From the NCBI GenBank assembly GCA_002721275.1, contig PBJZ01000012.1:44995-108994 (forward strand): a stretch of 64,000 nt of DNA. The letters are read 5' to 3'. A program made the position numbers and the translations under genes. The notes under the pieces are model-generated. The model did no database searches, had not been told where the DNA came from, and saw only the letters and a list, made by a program, of their open reading frames with translations. Source of the DNA: Flavobacteriaceae bacterium (GTDB lineage Bacteria; Bacteroidota; Bacteroidia; Flavobacteriales; Flavobacteriaceae). Below are positions 34,529 through 46,648 of this stretch, in pieces. How positions within the stretch are numbered: the stretch's first letter is position 1; each line of letters starts with the position of its first letter.

Positions 34529-35044
34529 ATGAATAAAGCCGAAAAAATAAAAGTAATTGATAATTTGACACTTAGTTTGTCCAGCTCTAAAAATCTATAT
34601 TTAGCTGATATATCAGGACTTAATGCATCTCAAACTTCTGACTTGAGACGTGCGTGCTATAAAGCGAATATTAAATTATCTGTGGTTAAAAACACAATGC
34701 TTTCAAGAGCAATAGACGCATCAGACAAAGATTTTGGTGAAATACCTTCAGTCTTGAAAGGAAATACATCATTAATGTTTTCTGATACTGGAAATGCTCC
34801 CGCCAAAGTCATTAAAGAATTTAGAAAGAAAAATGAAAAACCAATCTTAAAAGCTGCATATATTGAGGAAGCAGTTTATATTGGTGACAGCCAGCTTGAA
34901 GCCCTAGTAGCTATAAAATCACGTGAGGAACTTGTTGCTGAAGTTGTTGGATTATTACAATCACCGGTTAAAAGTGTTATTTCAGCATTGAAGTCAAGTG
35001 GAAATAACCTATCAGGAGTATTGAAAACGTTATCAGAGCGTTAG
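34529..35044 (+). CDS. rplJ: 50S ribosomal protein L10
   Basis: 171 aa, with the N-terminal rRNA-binding domain (LADISGLNASQTSDLRR, VVKNTMLSRAI) and a C-terminal helix that recruits L7/L12 dimers. Because it follows rplA by 9 bases there is no room for the long L10-binding leader known from E. coli; any autoregulation must use other sequence. Confidence 0.97.
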   Translation: MNKAEKIKVIDNLTLSLSSSKNLYLADISGLNASQTSDLRRACYKANIKLSVVKNTMLSRAIDASDKDFGEIPSVLKGNTSLMFSDTGNAPAKVIKEFRKKNEKPILKAAYIEEAVYIGDSQLEALVAIKSREELVAEVVGLLQSPVKSVISALKSSGNNLSGVLKTLSER

Positions 35045-35097
35045 TCTGAAAAAAAAAGTTAAAGTGAAAATTAAAAATAAATTTAAAAATTAGTAAA

Positions 35098-35478
35098 ATG
35101 GCAGATATAAAAGACTTTGCAGAGAAATTAGTAAATCTTACAGTAAAAGAAGTTAATGAACTTGCGACAATACTTAAGGATGAGTATGGAATTGAACCAG
35201 CAGCTACCGCGGTAGCGGCTTCAGTTCCAGCAGCAGGTGGAGAAGCTGGTGGTGGCGCAGATGAAAAAACAGAATTTGATGTTATTTTAACTGCTGCGGG
35301 AGGATCGAAGCTTGCTGTAGTAAAGTTAGTCAAAGAGTTAACAGGATTAGGATTAAAAGAAGCGAAAGGCTTAGTTGATGAGGCGCCAAGTCCAATTAAA
35401 GAGGGTGTTGCCAAAGATGAAGCTGAAGGTCTTAAAAAATCTTTAGAAGAAGCTGGAGCAGAGGTAGAGCTCAAATAA
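35098..35478 (+). CDS. rplL: 50S ribosomal protein L7/L12
   Basis: 126 aa. It has an N-terminal dimerisation domain, the Ala/Gly-rich hinge ([19 protein letters not shown]) at about 38-57, and the C-terminal factor-binding domain with [29 protein letters not shown] and LVDEAP. Normal length. Two short hairpins follow before rpoB. Confidence 0.98.
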   Translation: MADIKDFAEKLVNLTVKEVNELATILKDEYGIEPAATAVAASVPAAGGEAGGGADEKTEFDVILTAAGGSKLAVVKLVKELTGLGLKEAKGLVDEAPSPIKEGVAKDEAEGLKKSLEEAGAEVELK

Positions 35479-35500
35479 TAAGATTTAGTAATAAATATTC

Positions 35501-35538
35501 TAAATATCCAAGATTGGATATTTGAGAAACTAGTTTCT
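35501..35538 (+). promoter_or_regulatory. Two tandem hairpins in the rplL-rpoB gap
   Basis: Hairpin 1: AAATATCC / GGATATTT, 8 bp with a 6-base loop (35502-35523). Hairpin 2: the 14-base palindrome at 35525-35538 (AGAAA / TTTCT stem around CTAG). Each could act as a processing site or partial terminator that lowers rpoBC output relative to ribosomal proteins, as an attenuator/RNase III region does at this place in E. coli. No promoter box was found in the gap. Confidence 0.45.
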
Positions 35539-35572
35539 ATTTTCAAAATTATTTCAACTTAAAACCTTAAAA

Positions 35573-38500
35573 ATGTCCAGTACAACTCAAAACAGAACAA
35601 ATTTTGCAACCGCAAAACATACTCCAGATTACCCAGATTTCCTTGATATTCAAATAAAGTCTTTTCAAGATTTTTTTCAACTTGAAACTAAATCAGACGA
35701 AAGAAATGAAGAGGGTTTGTTTAATACTTTCAAAGAAAATTTTCCAATTACTGATACTCGAAATCAATTTGTGTTAGAGTTTTTGGATTATTTTGTCGAT
35801 CCACCTCGATATTCAATTCAGGAGTGTATTGAAAGGGGGCTTACATATTCAGTACCTCTAAAAGCTCGTTTAAAATTGTATTGTACAGATGTAGAACATG
35901 AAGATTTTGAGACTATTGTACAAGATGTTTTTTTAGGAACAATCCCCTACATGACACCCAGCGGAACTTTCTGTATTAATGGAGCTGAAAGAGTAGTTGT
36001 TTCTCAGTTGCATAGGTCCCCAGGAGTATTTTTTGGACAATCTTTCCATGCAAACGGAACCAAACTTTATTCTGCAAGAGTAATCCCTTTCAAAGGTTCA
36101 TGGATAGAATTTGCTACTGATATAAATAGCGTTATGTACGCATACATTGACAGAAAAAAGAAATTACCTGTAACAACTCTCTTCAGAGCTATAGGTTATG
36201 AGAGTGATAAGGATATTTTAGAGATTTTTGATCTTGCTGAGGAAATCAAAGTTTCTAAGTCCGGTTTAAAAAAAGTTTTAGCGAGAAAATTAGCTGCTAG
36301 AGTTCTTAAGACTTGGCATGAGGATTTTGTTGATGAAGACACCGGTGAAGTTATTTCAATAGAAAGGAATGAAATTGTAATTGACCGGGATACTGTTCTT
36401 GAAAAAGAACATATAGATCAAATTATTGACTCTGGAACAAAAACTATTTTATTGCATAAAGTAGATGCTCACATGTCTGATTATGCAATTATTCATAACA
36501 CTCTTCAGAAAGATCCAACCAATTCGGAAAAAGAAGCTGTCGAACACATTTACCGTCAACTTAGAAATGCTGAACCCCCTGATGAAGATACTGCCCGTGG
36601 AATAATAGATAAATTATTCTTCTCTGACCAGAGATACAATTTGGGAGAAGTTGGTAGATACAGAATGAATAAAAAACTTGATGTAGAGGTTGAAATGGAT
36701 AAATTGGTTTTAACAAAATTAGATATCATAACAATAATTAAGTATCTAATTGAGTTGATTAATTCAAAAGCTGAAATAGATGATATTGATCACCTTTCTA
36801 ATCGGAGAGTTAGAACCGTTGGAGAACAATTATCTTCACAGTTCGGTGTTGGGTTAGCAAGAATGGCGAGGACTATCAGAGAGAGAATGAATGTCAGAGA
36901 TAATGAGGTTTTTACACCAATAGATTTAATTAATGCAAAAACTTTATCATCAGTTATAAATACTTTTTTTGGTACTAATCAACTCTCCCAATTTATGGAT
37001 CAAACCAATCCATTAGCAGAATTAACTCATAAAAGAAGGCTTTCTGCTTTAGGCCCTGGCGGATTATCAAGGGAAAGGGCTGGCTTTGAAGTTAGGGATG
37101 TTCATTACACTCATTATGGAAGATTATGTCCAATCGAAACTCCAGAAGGACCCAATATCGGTTTAATATCCTCCCTGGGCGTTTACGCAAAAGTTAATAA
37201 TTTAGGATTTATTGAAACACCATACAGAAAAGTAAAAAATGGTAAGATTGATTTAAATGAAACAACTTACCTTAGTGCTGAGGAAGAAGAAAATAAACTC
37301 ATTGCTCAGGCTACAATACCATTTGATAAGACCGGAAAAATAACAAGTGATAGAGTAATAGCTCGTGATCAAGCTGATTTCCCAGTTGTTAATCCCGATA
37401 AAATTAATTACACAGATGTAGCACCAAATCAAATAGCATCAATATCAGCGTCCTTAATTCCTTTTCTGGAGCACGATGACGCAAATAGAGCTTTGATGGG
37501 TTCAAATATGATGCGACAAGCTGTACCTCTTCTCAAGCCAGATTCGCCGATTGTCGGAACTGGACTTGAATCACAAGTAGCAACTGATTCTAGAATTTTA
37601 ATTAATGCTGAAGGTGACGGCTTCGTTGAATATGTAGATGCAAATAAGATAACAATCAAATATGATATTTCAAAGAAGGAAGAAATGGTCAGGTTTGATA
37701 GCCCTGTTAAAGATTATGAATTGATAAAGTTCAGAAAAACAAACCAAGGCACATGTATAAATCTAAAATCAATAGTCAAAAAAGGAGATAGAGTTGTCAA
37801 GGGACAGGTTTTGTGTGAGGGTTATGCTACTGAAAATGGAGAATTAGCTCTAGGAAGGAATATGAAGGTTGCATTTATGCCATGGAAGGGTTATAATTTT
37901 GAGGATGCTATTGTGATTTCTGAAAAAGTTGTAAGAGAAGATATTTTTACCTCAATTCATATTGATGAATATTCTTTAGACGTTAGAGATACAAAGCTAG
38001 GTACGGAGGAATTAACTGACGATATTCCAAATGTTAGTGAAGAATCAACTAAAGATTTGGATGAAAATGGAATGATTAGAATCGGTGCCGAGGTAAATCC
38101 AGGAGATATTTTAATCGGTAAAATTACACCAAAAGGTGAGTCTGACCCTACACCAGAAGAAAAATTGTTGAGAGCAATTTTTGGCGATAAAGCAGGAGAT
38201 GTTAAAGACGCATCTCTCAAAGCACCCCCATCACTTCATGGAATAGTTGTTGATAAAAAATTATTTACTAGATCTTTCAAGGATAAAAGAAAGAGAAATC
38301 AAGATAAACAAGAGTTGCAAATATTAGAAGAAAGCTATGATCAAAAATTCCAAAATTTAAAAGGAATTTTAGTTGAAAAACTCTTTGCAATTGTGAATGG
38401 TAAAACATGCCAAGGAGTTCAAAACGACCTAGGTGAAGATGTTTTACCTAAAGGAAAAAAATATACTTTAAAAATGCTTTCAGGGGTTGAGGACTACACT

Positions 38501-39382
38501 CACCTGACAAAAGGATCTTGGACAACATCTGATGATACAAACTTTATGATTGAAGATTTGATCCATAATTACAAGATCAAAGAGAATGATTTGCAGGGTT
38601 CCCTTAGAAGAGAGAAGTTCACGATTTCTGTTGGTGATGAGCTACCTGCTGGTATTTTAAAATTAGCAAAAGTATATATTGCCAAAAAAAGAAAATTGAA
38701 AGTTGGAGATAAAATGGCAGGAAGGCATGGTAATAAAGGAATCGTAGCGAGGATAGTTAGGGAAGAGGAAATGCCTTTTTTGGAGGATGGAACTCCAGTT
38801 GATATTGTTTTAAATCCATTAGGAGTACCCTCGAGAATGAATATAGGACAAATATATGAAACAGTCTTAGGTTGGGCTGGACAGAACTTAGGTAAGAAGT
38901 TTTCTACGCCAATTTTTGACGGAGCATCGATAGATCAAATTAACAATTTGACCGACGAAGCCAAAGTCCCAAAATATGGTCACACTTATTTATTCGATGG
39001 CGGAACAGGAGAACGATTTGATCAACCTGCAACCGTTGGTGTCATATATATGTTGAAATTAGGTCACATGGTTGACGATAAGATGCATTCTAGATCGATT
39101 GGACCATATTCATTGATTACACAACAACCATTGGGAGGAAAGGCCCAATTTGGTGGTCAACGTTTCGGGGAAATGGAGGTTTGGGCTTTAGAAGCTTATG
39201 GAGCCTCTAGTACATTGCAAGAAATATTGACAGTAAAGTCTGATGATGTTGTAGGAAGAGCTAAATCCTATGAGTCAATTGTAAAGGGAGACACCCTTCC
39301 AGAACCAGGATTACCAGAATCTTTTAACGTATTAATGCACGAGTTAAGAGGTTTAGGGCTTGATATTAGATTAGAAGAATAA
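35573..39382 (+). CDS. rpoB: DNA-directed RNA polymerase subunit beta
   Basis: 1269 aa, normal for Bacteroidetes. It shows the rifampicin-region order [19 protein letters not shown], then [19 protein letters not shown] and [11 protein letters not shown]; further on [12 protein letters not shown] and, near the C-terminus, [19 protein letters not shown]. The residues of the rifampicin pocket visible here look wild-type. Co-transcribed with rpoC 28 bases downstream. Confidence 0.98.
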   Translation: MSSTTQNRTNFATAKHTPDYPDFLDIQIKSFQDFFQLETKSDERNEEGLFNTFKENFPITDTRNQFVLEFLDYFVDPPRYSIQECIERGLTYSVPLKARLKLYCTDVEHEDFETIVQDVFLGTIPYMTPSGTFCINGAERVVVSQLHRSPGVFFGQSFHANGTKLYSARVIPFKGSWIEFATDINSVMYAYIDRKKKLPVTTLFRAIGYESDKDILEIFDLAEEIKVSKSGLKKVLARKLAARVLKTWHEDFVDEDTGEVISIERNEIVIDRDTVLEKEHIDQIIDSGTKTILLHKVDAHMSDYAIIHNTLQKDPTNSEKEAVEHIYRQLRNAEPPDEDTARGIIDKLFFSDQRYNLGEVGRYRMNKKLDVEVEMDKLVLTKLDIITIIKYLIELINSKAEIDDIDHLSNRRVRTVGEQLSSQFGVGLARMARTIRERMNVRDNEVFTPIDLINAKTLSSVINTFFGTNQLSQFMDQTNPLAELTHKRRLSALGPGGLSRERAGFEVRDVHYTHYGRLCPIETPEGPNIGLISSLGVYAKVNNLGFIETPYRKVKNGKIDLNETTYLSAEEEENKLIAQATIPFDKTGKITSDRVIARDQADFPVVNPDKINYTDVAPNQIASISASLIPFLEHDDANRALMGSNMMRQAVPLLKPDSPIVGTGLESQVATDSRILINAEGDGFVEYVDANKITIKYDISKKEEMVRFDSPVKDYELIKFRKTNQGTCINLKSIVKKGDRVVKGQVLCEGYATENGELALGRNMKVAFMPWKGYNFEDAIVISEKVVREDIFTSIHIDEYSLDVRDTKLGTEELTDDIPNVSEESTKDLDENGMIRIGAEVNPGDILIGKITPKGESDPTPEEKLLRAIFGDKAGDVKDASLKAPPSLHGIVVDKKLFTRSFKDKRKRNQDKQELQILEESYDQKFQNLKGILVEKLFAIVNGKTCQGVQNDLGEDVLPKGKKYTLKMLSGVEDYTHLTKGSWTTSDDTNFMIEDLIHNYKIKENDLQGSLRREKFTISVGDELPAGILKLAKVYIAKKRKLKVGDKMAGRHGNKGIVARIVREEEMPFLEDGTPVDIVLNPLGVPSRMNIGQIYETVLGWAGQNLGKKFSTPIFDGASIDQINNLTDEAKVPKYGHTYLFDGGTGERFDQPATVGVIYMLKLGHMVDDKMHSRSIGPYSLITQQPLGGKAQFGGQRFGEMEVWALEAYGASSTLQEILTVKSDDVVGRAKSYESIVKGDTLPEPGLPESFNVLMHELRGLGLDIRLEE

Positions 39383-39410
39383 AAACAAGAACCATAAATA
39401 AATTATTTAA

Positions 39411-42400
39411 ATGGCCAGAATAAACGAAATAGTTACTCAAAAAAAATTCAATAAAATAGTTATAGGACTCTCATCTCCAGAAGTAATTCTGAATAATTCC
39501 AGGGGAGAAGTTTTAAAACCGGAAACTATAAACTACAGAACCCATAAACCCGAGAGAGATGGATTGTTTTGTGAGAGAATTTTTGGTCCTGTCAAAGACT
39601 ACGAATGTGCTTGTGGTAAATACAAAAGAATTAGATATAAAGGTATTGTTTGTGATAGATGTGGAGTTGAAGTGACTGAAAAAAAAGTAAGAAGAGACAG
39701 AGTTGGACACATAAATTTAGTTGTTCCAGTCGCTCACATATGGTACTTTCGCTCATTACCAAATAAAATAGGTTATCTACTTGGACTACCATCTAAGAAG
39801 TTAGATATGATAATTTATTACGAAAGGTATGTTGTTATTCAACCTGGTGTTGCTTTGAACGCAGAAGGAGAGCCTTTACAGAAGATGGATTTTTTAACTG
39901 AAGAAGAATATTTAAATGTATTAGAACAAATTCCAAATGAAAATCAATATTTAGAAGATAGTGACCCTGAAAAGTTTATTGCAAAAATGGGTGCCGATTG
40001 TCTTATAGAGCTTCTTGGGAGAATTAATTTAGAAGAACTTTCCTACGAGCTCAGACACAAAGCTAACACGGAAACCTCAAAACAGAGAAAAACAGAAGCA
40101 CTTAAAAGGCTACAAGTTGTGGAGTCTTTTAAAGATGCTAATAGTAGACGGGAAAACCTACCTGAGTGGATGGTTATGAAAGTTATTCCTGTTATTCCAC
40201 CAGAGCTTAGACCCCTAGTACCACTTGATGGAGGAAGATTTGCCACATCAGATTTAAATGATTTATACAGAAGAGTCATAATCAGAAATAATAGGTTAAA
40301 AAGATTAGTAGAGATAAAAGCACCTGAGGTTATTTTGAGAAACGAAAAAAGGATGTTACAGGAATCTGTTGATTCTCTATTTGATAATACAAGGAAGTCA
40401 TCTGCTGTAAAAACTGATTCAAACAGACCATTAAAATCTCTTTCAGACTCTCTGAAAGGAAAACAAGGTAGATTTAGACAAAATTTACTTGGAAAGAGAG
40501 TAGATTATTCTGCAAGATCAGTCATTGTTGTTGGTCCAGAATTAAAACTATATGAATGTGGACTTCCAAAAGGAATGGCAGCAGAGCTTTACAAGCCATT
40601 TATTATCAGAAAACTCATAGAACGTGGAATAGTTAAAACTGTCAAATCAGCAAAGAAAATAATTGACAGGAAAGAGCCAGTTGTTTGGGATATCTTAGAG
40701 AATGTTTTAAAGGGTCATCCAGTTTTATTAAATAGAGCACCTACTCTTCATAGGCTGGGTATCCAGGCTTTTCAACCAAAATTAATAGAAGGTAAAGCAA
40801 TTCAGTTACATCCCCTTGTTTGTACTGCATTTAACGCTGACTTTGATGGAGATCAGATGGCTGTTCATTTACCCCTTGGACCTGAAGCTATCCTAGAAGC
40901 ACAGATGCTCATGTTAGCCTCAAATAATATATTAAATCCAGCTAATGGATCACCAATAACGGTGCCATCTCAAGATATGGTTTTAGGACTCTACTACATG
41001 ACCAAAGGAAGAAAATCAACTAAAGATAGATCTGTGAAAGGTGAGGGATTAACTTTTTATTCTGTTGAGGAAGTTCATATTGCACATAATGAGAAAAAAG
41101 TTGAACTTAATGCACATGTAAAAATCAGAGCTAAAGACTTTGACTCAAAAGGCAATTTAATTTACAAAATTATAGAAACTACTGTAGGAAGAATTTTATT
41201 TAACGAGGTAGTCCCAGAAAATGCAGGTTTTATTAACGAGGTATTAACCAAGAAAAACTTGAGAGGTATTATTGGAAAAATTTTGAAAGTAACTAGTGTT
41301 CCTGAGACTGCTGATTTCCTGGATAAGATCAAAAATATGGGATATGGTTTTGCTTTTAAAGGAGGGTTGTCATTTAGTTTGGGAGATATAATTATACCTC
41401 CAGAAAAATTAAAAATGATAAATGAAGCTAATGGTCAAATAGAGGGAATTGTTGGTAACTATAACATGGGTCTTATAACTAATAATGAGAGATATAACCA
41501 AGTTATAGATGTCTGGACCTCAACAAACGCTACACTCACTGAATTAGCTATGAAGAGAATTTCTGATGATCAACAAGGATTTAATTCTGTTTTTATGATG
41601 CTCGATTCAGGAGCTAGGGGTTCTAAAGAACAAATAAGACAGTTAACAGGTATGAGGGGTTTAATGGCTAAACCAAAAAAATCAAATGTTGGTGGAGGTG
41701 AAATAATTGAAAATCCAATCCTTTCCAACTTCAAAGAGGGTTTATCTATCCTGGAATATTTTATTTCAACACACGGAGCCAGAAAAGGTCTAGCTGATAC
41801 TGCCTTGAAAACTGCTGATGCAGGATACTTAACAAGAAGACTGGTTGACGTATCACAAGATGTGATAGTCAATAATGAAGATTGTGGTACATTAAGAGGA
41901 ATAACAGTTCGAGCATTGAAAAAAAATCAAGAAATTGTTGAAACACTTGGAGAAAGAATACTTGGAAGAGTATCATTGAAAGATATTTCCGACAAGTCAT
42001 CGAAAGTTATAGCTAAGGCTGGTGATCAAATTACAGATTCTATTATTTCGTCAATAGAGCTAGCTGAAATTGATTCTGTAGAAGTAAGATCTCCTTTAAC
42101 ATGTGAAGCTAAAACAGGAATATGCGTTAAGTGTTATGGTAGAAACTTGGCAACAGGGAAAATGGTTCAAAAAGGAGAAGCAGTGGGTGTTGTGGCAGCC
42201 CAGTCTATAGGTGAGCCAGGAACTCAGTTGACACTCAGGACTTTTCATGTTGGTGGTGTTGCAGGTAACATATCTGAAGAAAACAAGCTTATGGTTAAAT
42301 ATGACGGAATCGCTGAAATTGATGATCTAAAGACTGTCAAAGGAAAAGATTCCGATGGTAAAAGTGCTGAAATTGTCATTTCAAGAACAGCTGAAATCAA

Positions 42401-43712
42401 AGTAATAGATAAAAAGACAAGCAATACTTTAAGCACTAACAACATTCCTTATGGATCTTCAATTTTCATAAAAAATGGCGATAAAGTTTCCAAAGATGAC
42501 TTAGTTTGTTCTTGGGACCCATTCAATGGAGTTATTGTCTCTGAATTTGCAGGAAAAGTTGAGTTCGAAAATATAGAGCAAGGGGAAACATATCAAGTCG
42601 AAATCGATGAACAAACAGGTTTCCAAGAAAAAGTAATATCTGAAACAAGGAATAAAAAGTTGATTCCAACACTTTTAATTAATGATAATAAAGGCAATCT
42701 TTTAAGATCATATAATTTGCCTGTTGGTGCTCATTTAATTGTTGATGACGGAGTCAAAATTAAAGAGGGTCAAATTTTAGTTAAAATTCCAAGGAAATCC
42801 GCAAAATCTGGAGATATAACCGGTGGCTTACCGCGGGTAACTGAGTTATTTGAGGCAAGAAATCCATCAAATCCTGCTGTAGTGTCAGAAATTGATGGTG
42901 TTGTTTCCTTTGGTAAAATTAAAAGAGGAAATAGAGAAATAATAGTTGAATCAAAATATGGTGATATTAAAAAATATCTAGTTAAGTTATCAAATCAAAT
43001 ATTAGTTCAAGAAAATGATTTTATTAAAGCAGGTATGCCTTTATCAGATGGATCTATAACACCTGTTGATATACTGAATATTAAGGGTCCATCTGCCGTT
43101 CAACAATATCTAGTAAATGAAGTTCAGGAAGTATATCGTTTACAAGGTGTTAAGATTAACGATAAACATTTTGAAGTTGTTGTCAGACAAATGATGAGAA
43201 AAGTCAAAATTAATGAACCAGGTGATAGTATGTTTCTTGAAAACCAGCTTGTATTTAAATCTGATTTTATTGAGGAGAATGATAATTTATTTGGAAAAAA
43301 AGTAATTGAGGATGTTGGTGATTCAGAATCCTTTAAACCAGGACAAATGATAACTTCACGTCAACTGAGAGATGAAAATTCGCTATTAGTAAGAAATGGT
43401 AAATCACCCATTGTTGCTCGCGAAGCATTTACTGCGACTGCGAAACCGGAACTGCAGGGTATAACTAGAGCTTCTCTACAAACAAAATCATTCATATCCG
43501 CAGCATCTTTTCAAGAGACAACAAAAGTTTTAAATGAGGCTTCTGTGAACGCCAAAGAAGATCGTCTTGCTGGGTTAAAGGAAAACGTTATTGTAGGACA
43601 TAAGATACCTGCAGGTACTGGATTAAGAAAGTATAAAGACATAATTGTTGGCTCTAAAAGTGAGTACAATAGTTTATTGATTTCGAAAGAGGAAGAAATG
43701 TTAGAAAATTAA
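39411..43712 (+). CDS. rpoC: DNA-directed RNA polymerase subunit beta'
   Basis: 1433 aa. It has the N-terminal zinc site CACGKYKR...CDRCGVEV, the catalytic Mg2+ motif [12 protein letters not shown] near residue 475, the second zinc site ([13 protein letters not shown]) and the trigger-loop region ending [13 protein letters not shown]. Length is typical for the phylum. It is followed 2 bases later by the DUF3467 gene. Confidence 0.98.
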   Translation: MARINEIVTQKKFNKIVIGLSSPEVILNNSRGEVLKPETINYRTHKPERDGLFCERIFGPVKDYECACGKYKRIRYKGIVCDRCGVEVTEKKVRRDRVGHINLVVPVAHIWYFRSLPNKIGYLLGLPSKKLDMIIYYERYVVIQPGVALNAEGEPLQKMDFLTEEEYLNVLEQIPNENQYLEDSDPEKFIAKMGADCLIELLGRINLEELSYELRHKANTETSKQRKTEALKRLQVVESFKDANSRRENLPEWMVMKVIPVIPPELRPLVPLDGGRFATSDLNDLYRRVIIRNNRLKRLVEIKAPEVILRNEKRMLQESVDSLFDNTRKSSAVKTDSNRPLKSLSDSLKGKQGRFRQNLLGKRVDYSARSVIVVGPELKLYECGLPKGMAAELYKPFIIRKLIERGIVKTVKSAKKIIDRKEPVVWDILENVLKGHPVLLNRAPTLHRLGIQAFQPKLIEGKAIQLHPLVCTAFNADFDGDQMAVHLPLGPEAILEAQMLMLASNNILNPANGSPITVPSQDMVLGLYYMTKGRKSTKDRSVKGEGLTFYSVEEVHIAHNEKKVELNAHVKIRAKDFDSKGNLIYKIIETTVGRILFNEVVPENAGFINEVLTKKNLRGIIGKILKVTSVPETADFLDKIKNMGYGFAFKGGLSFSLGDIIIPPEKLKMINEANGQIEGIVGNYNMGLITNNERYNQVIDVWTSTNATLTELAMKRISDDQQGFNSVFMMLDSGARGSKEQIRQLTGMRGLMAKPKKSNVGGGEIIENPILSNFKEGLSILEYFISTHGARKGLADTALKTADAGYLTRRLVDVSQDVIVNNEDCGTLRGITVRALKKNQEIVETLGERILGRVSLKDISDKSSKVIAKAGDQITDSIISSIELAEIDSVEVRSPLTCEAKTGICVKCYGRNLATGKMVQKGEAVGVVAAQSIGEPGTQLTLRTFHVGGVAGNISEENKLMVKYDGIAEIDDLKTVKGKDSDGKSAEIVISRTAEIKVIDKKTSNTLSTNNIPYGSSIFIKNGDKVSKDDLVCSWDPFNGVIVSEFAGKVEFENIEQGETYQVEIDEQTGFQEKVISETRNKKLIPTLLINDNKGNLLRSYNLPVGAHLIVDDGVKIKEGQILVKIPRKSAKSGDITGGLPRVTELFEARNPSNPAVVSEIDGVVSFGKIKRGNREIIVESKYGDIKKYLVKLSNQILVQENDFIKAGMPLSDGSITPVDILNIKGPSAVQQYLVNEVQEVYRLQGVKINDKHFEVVVRQMMRKVKINEPGDSMFLENQLVFKSDFIEENDNLFGKKVIEDVGDSESFKPGQMITSRQLRDENSLLVRNGKSPIVAREAFTATAKPELQGITRASLQTKSFISAASFQETTKVLNEASVNAKEDRLAGLKENVIVGHKIPAGTGLRKYKDIIVGSKSEYNSLLISKEEEMLEN

Positions 43713-43714
43713 TT

Positions 43715-44023
43715 ATGACAAAAATAAATCAGCCAAAAAAAGTTAATATACAAATTGATAAAAAGGTTGCTGAGGGTAGTTATTGTAACTTAGCTATAAT
43801 AAATCATTCCGTTTCTGAGTTTGTTGTTGATTTTGTTAATTTAATGCCTGGTTCCCCTGAGGCTAGGGTTAAATCAAGAATAATATTGACTCCTGAACAC
43901 GCTAAAAGATTTCAAAAAGCCCTTGATGAAAATATTAAAAGATTCGAGAAAACGAGAGGTGATATAAAAATTAATGATACACCTTCTATACCATTAAGTT
44001 TTGGAACTCAGGGTGAGGCATAG
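43715..44023 (+). CDS. DUF3467 family protein
   Basis: 102 aa. Small cytoplasmic protein with the DUF3467 pattern: EGSYCNLAIINHSVSEFVVDF, then PEARVKSRIILTPEHAKRF and a C-terminal acidic/polar tail. The gene stands directly after rpoC in most Bacteroidetes, 2 bases away here, so it is translated from the same mRNA. Function unknown; the context suggests a link to transcription or to polymerase assembly. It is convergent with prfC over an 11-base gap. Confidence 0.85.
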   Translation: MTKINQPKKVNIQIDKKVAEGSYCNLAIINHSVSEFVVDFVNLMPGSPEARVKSRIILTPEHAKRFQKALDENIKRFEKTRGDIKINDTPSIPLSFGTQGEA

Positions 44024-44034
44024 CATAGATTTAA

Positions 44035-45621
44035 TTAGTACTCTGAAGAATTATAGAATTTTATTGAGGAATATTTTTCTTTTGTCATTTCAAGTGAAAA
44101 ATATGAATCTGCTAAATAAACTAATTTTCCATTTTTGTCATTAGCTAAAAATTTTTGTTTAATTTTTTTAAACTCATCAATTTCGATTTGATCAGCCTTT
44201 TCAATATCTACCCAACACGCTTTGTAAACGTTTATATTTTCAAAGTCACATTTTGCTCCATATTCGTTCAGTAATCTATACTGTATTACCTCGAATTGGA
44301 GAAGTCCAACTGCCCCAATAATTTTTCTATTATTTAAATTTAGAAAAAATAATTGAGCAACTCCCTCATCCATTAATTGTATAATCCCTTTTTCTAGTTG
44401 TTTAGTTTTCATTGGATCTTTGTTATTAATATATCTGAAATGTTCAGGTGAGAAACTAGGTATTCCTTTAAATTTAATTTTTTCTCCCTCAGTCAGAGTA
44501 TCACCAATTTTAAAATTACCAGTATCATGTAATCCAACTATATCTCCTGGATATGAGGTGTTTATTATTTCTTTTTTTTCAGCAAAAAATGTATTTGGAC
44601 TTGAAAACTTATACATTTTATTTTTTCTAACATGAAGATATGGTGTATTTTTTTTGAAAACTCCTGAAACAATTTTGACAAATGCAACTCTATCCCTGTG
44701 TTTTGGATCCATGTTGGCATGGATTTTAAAAACAAATCCTGAAAAACTTTTTTCCTCAGGTTTAACTAACCTGGTATCACATTCTTTTGATCTTGGTTTT
44801 GGAGCTATATCAATGAAACAGTCAAGTAGATCTTGAACACCAAGATTTTTTAAAGCAGAACCAAAAAAAACTGGTTGAAGTTTTCCAGACAAATAATCCT
44901 TGATTTTAAATTTAGGGTAGACCTCAGTTATAAGCTCAATTTCATCCTTCAATTTTCCAATTAAGTCTATACCTATGTAATTCTTTAGTTGTTCATTTTC
45001 AATAGAATTATAAATTATTTTATCTAATTTATCATTGGTTTTTTTATCACTAATTAACTCAACTTTATTTTTCCAAATATTAAATATTCCTTTAAATTCG
45101 TATCCCATTCCAATCGGGAAAGTGAGTGGAGTAATATTGAGTTTTAATTTAATTTCTATTTCGTCAATTAAATCGAACGCGTCTTTTCCCTCTCTGTCTA
45201 GCTTATTAATAAATACTATTATAGGAATTGATCTCATTCTACAGACCTCAACTAATTTTTTAGTTTGCTCTTCAACTCCTTTGGCAACGTCAATTACTAC
45301 AATAACTGAATCCACCGCGCTTAGTGTTCTGTATGTGTCTTCAGCAAAATCTTTGTGCCCTGGAGTATCAAGAATATTTATTTTTTTATTACAGTAATTA
45401 AATGCTAAAACAGACGTTGTTACTGAAATTCCTCTTTGTCTTTCAATTTCCATAAAATCGCTTGTTGCAGCTTTTTTTACTTTATTTGATTTAACCGCAC
45501 CCGCTTCTTGAATTGCTCCTCCAAATAATAGAAGTTTTTCAGTTAGTGTTGTTTTTCCAGCATCGGGATGTGATATTATGCCAAAAGTTCTTCTTCGATC
45601 TATTTCGTTTAAAAACTCCAT
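44035..45621 (-). CDS. prfC: Peptide chain release factor 3
   Basis: 528 aa from the ATG at 45621; a TTG one codon earlier is ignored. It is a translational GTPase that recycles RF1/RF2 after termination. GTPase motifs are SHPDAGKTTLTEKLL (G1), RGISVTTSV (switch 1), DTPGHKDFAEDTYR (G3) and FINKLDREGKD (G4). The RF3-specific domain includes GAVGLLQFEV. A TAnnTTTG box lies 17 bases upstream. Confidence 0.94.
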   Translation of the reverse strand: MEFLNEIDRRRTFGIISHPDAGKTTLTEKLLLFGGAIQEAGAVKSNKVKKAATSDFMEIERQRGISVTTSVLAFNYCNKKINILDTPGHKDFAEDTYRTLSAVDSVIVVIDVAKGVEEQTKKLVEVCRMRSIPIIVFINKLDREGKDAFDLIDEIEIKLKLNITPLTFPIGMGYEFKGIFNIWKNKVELISDKKTNDKLDKIIYNSIENEQLKNYIGIDLIGKLKDEIELITEVYPKFKIKDYLSGKLQPVFFGSALKNLGVQDLLDCFIDIAPKPRSKECDTRLVKPEEKSFSGFVFKIHANMDPKHRDRVAFVKIVSGVFKKNTPYLHVRKNKMYKFSSPNTFFAEKKEIINTSYPGDIVGLHDTGNFKIGDTLTEGEKIKFKGIPSFSPEHFRYINNKDPMKTKQLEKGIIQLMDEGVAQLFFLNLNNRKIIGAVGLLQFEVIQYRLLNEYGAKCDFENINVYKACWVDIEKADQIEIDEFKKIKQKFLANDKNGKLVYLADSYFSLEMTKEKYSSIKFYNSSEY

Positions 45622-45637
45622 CAATTTTTAATTTTGA

Positions 45638-45645
45638 CAAAAGTA
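45638..45645 (-). promoter_or_regulatory. Predicted -7 box of prfC
   Basis: TACTTTTG on the minus strand fits TAnnTTTG, ending 17 bases from the ATG. Confidence 0.4.
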
Positions 45646-45697
45646 TTCAATTAAATTTAAAGAATTTTAGCAAGTAGGTTTTTGTTTAAATTATAGG

Positions 45698-45705
45698 TAT
45701 TTTTG
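45698..45705 (+). promoter_or_regulatory. Predicted -7 box of idi
   Basis: TATTTTTG fits TAnnTTTG and ends only 9 bases before the idi ATG. A TTTG at 45681-45684 lies 13 bases upstream, somewhat close for a -33 element. Confidence 0.45.
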
Positions 45706-45713
45706 AATAATTA

Positions 45714-46250
45714 ATGAAAGAAGAGGTAGTGATTTTAGTTGATTCTGAGGACAAAGTTTTGGGAACTATGCCAAAACTAGAAGCCCATGAAAAAGGAATT
45801 CTTCATAGAGCCTTCTCCGTTTTTCTATTCAATTCAAAAAAAGAACTTTTGCTTCAACGCAGAGCAGAAAATAAATATCATTCACCCGGCTTATGGACTA
45901 ATACATGTTGTAGCCATCAGAGATTAAATGAATCTACAATAGAAGCTGGAAATAGACGTTTAATGGAGGAAATGGGAATCACTTCCGATCTTAAAAGGGT
46001 TTTTACTTTTAAATATAAAACTGAATTTGATAATGGTTTGATTGAGCACGAATTAGATCATGTTCTTTTCGGATATTCTAATGATTCACCAAATATAAAT
46101 CTAGCAGAGGTAAGTGCTTGGAAGTGGCTAGATGTAAAATCAATTGAAAATGATATAATAGTAAATCCAAATTTGTATACTACGTGGTTTAAAATTATTT
46201 TTGATAGATTTAGTGATTATATAAAAAAAAATGAGAGTTACAGTAAGTAG
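45714..46250 (+). CDS. idi: Isopentenyl-diphosphate delta-isomerase, type I
   Basis: 178 aa Nudix-fold enzyme. It interconverts IPP and DMAPP for isoprenoid synthesis (quinones, carotenoids). The type I active site is visible: C66 and H68 in TNTCCSHQRLNES, and the Nudix-like helix ALEAGNRRLMEEMGI-type sequence (EAGNRRLMEEMGI). The metal/acid E-x-E region EHELDHVLFG follows. It overlaps the next gene by 20 bases. Confidence 0.93.
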   Translation: MKEEVVILVDSEDKVLGTMPKLEAHEKGILHRAFSVFLFNSKKELLLQRRAENKYHSPGLWTNTCCSHQRLNESTIEAGNRRLMEEMGITSDLKRVFTFKYKTEFDNGLIEHELDHVLFGYSNDSPNINLAEVSAWKWLDVKSIENDIIVNPNLYTTWFKIIFDRFSDYIKKNESYSK

Positions 46251-46644
46251 AAAAGCACATTTTAATGCAGCACACAGATTGTACCGATCTGATTGGAGTG
46301 ATGAGAAAAACAACCTAGTTTTTGGTAAATGTTCTAATGAACATTTTCATGGACATAATTATGAGTTAATCGTAAACGTTAATGGAGAAATTGATCCTGC
46401 AACCGGTTTTGTTATTGATATGAAGGTATTAAAAGATTTAATCAAAAATGAGATTGAAAATAACCTTGATCATAAAAATCTCAATCTTGAAGTACCTGAA
46501 TTTTTTAATTTAAACCCCACTGCAGAAAATATAGCAGTTGTTATATACAATAAACTTATACCGCACTTATCAAAAGATCAATTATTAGAAATTATTCTTT
46601 ACGAAACACCAAGAAATTTTGTTAAGTATTCGGGAGAAAAGTAA
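46231..46644 (+). CDS. queD: 6-pyruvoyl-tetrahydropterin synthase / 6-carboxytetrahydropterin synthase (QueD-like)
   Basis: 137 aa T-fold enzyme. Zinc-binding histidines are in FNAAHRL and HFHGHNYEL; the catalytic cysteine is in FGKCSNEHFHGH, and the Asp/His-Glu part is in DHKNLN and the C-terminal ETPRNF. Either a queuosine or a pterin pathway role is possible; QueD is the usual one in bacteria. No other queuosine gene is in the window. It begins 20 bases inside idi. Confidence 0.88.
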   Translation: MRVTVSRKAHFNAAHRLYRSDWSDEKNNLVFGKCSNEHFHGHNYELIVNVNGEIDPATGFVIDMKVLKDLIKNEIENNLDHKNLNLEVPEFFNLNPTAENIAVVIYNKLIPHLSKDQLLEIILYETPRNFVKYSGEK

Positions 46645-46648
46645 AATT

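Noticed and set aside
34977-35546. 189-codon frame opposite rplL
   Set aside because: Antisense shadow of the Ala/Gly-rich L7/L12 gene; serine-rich and without family features.
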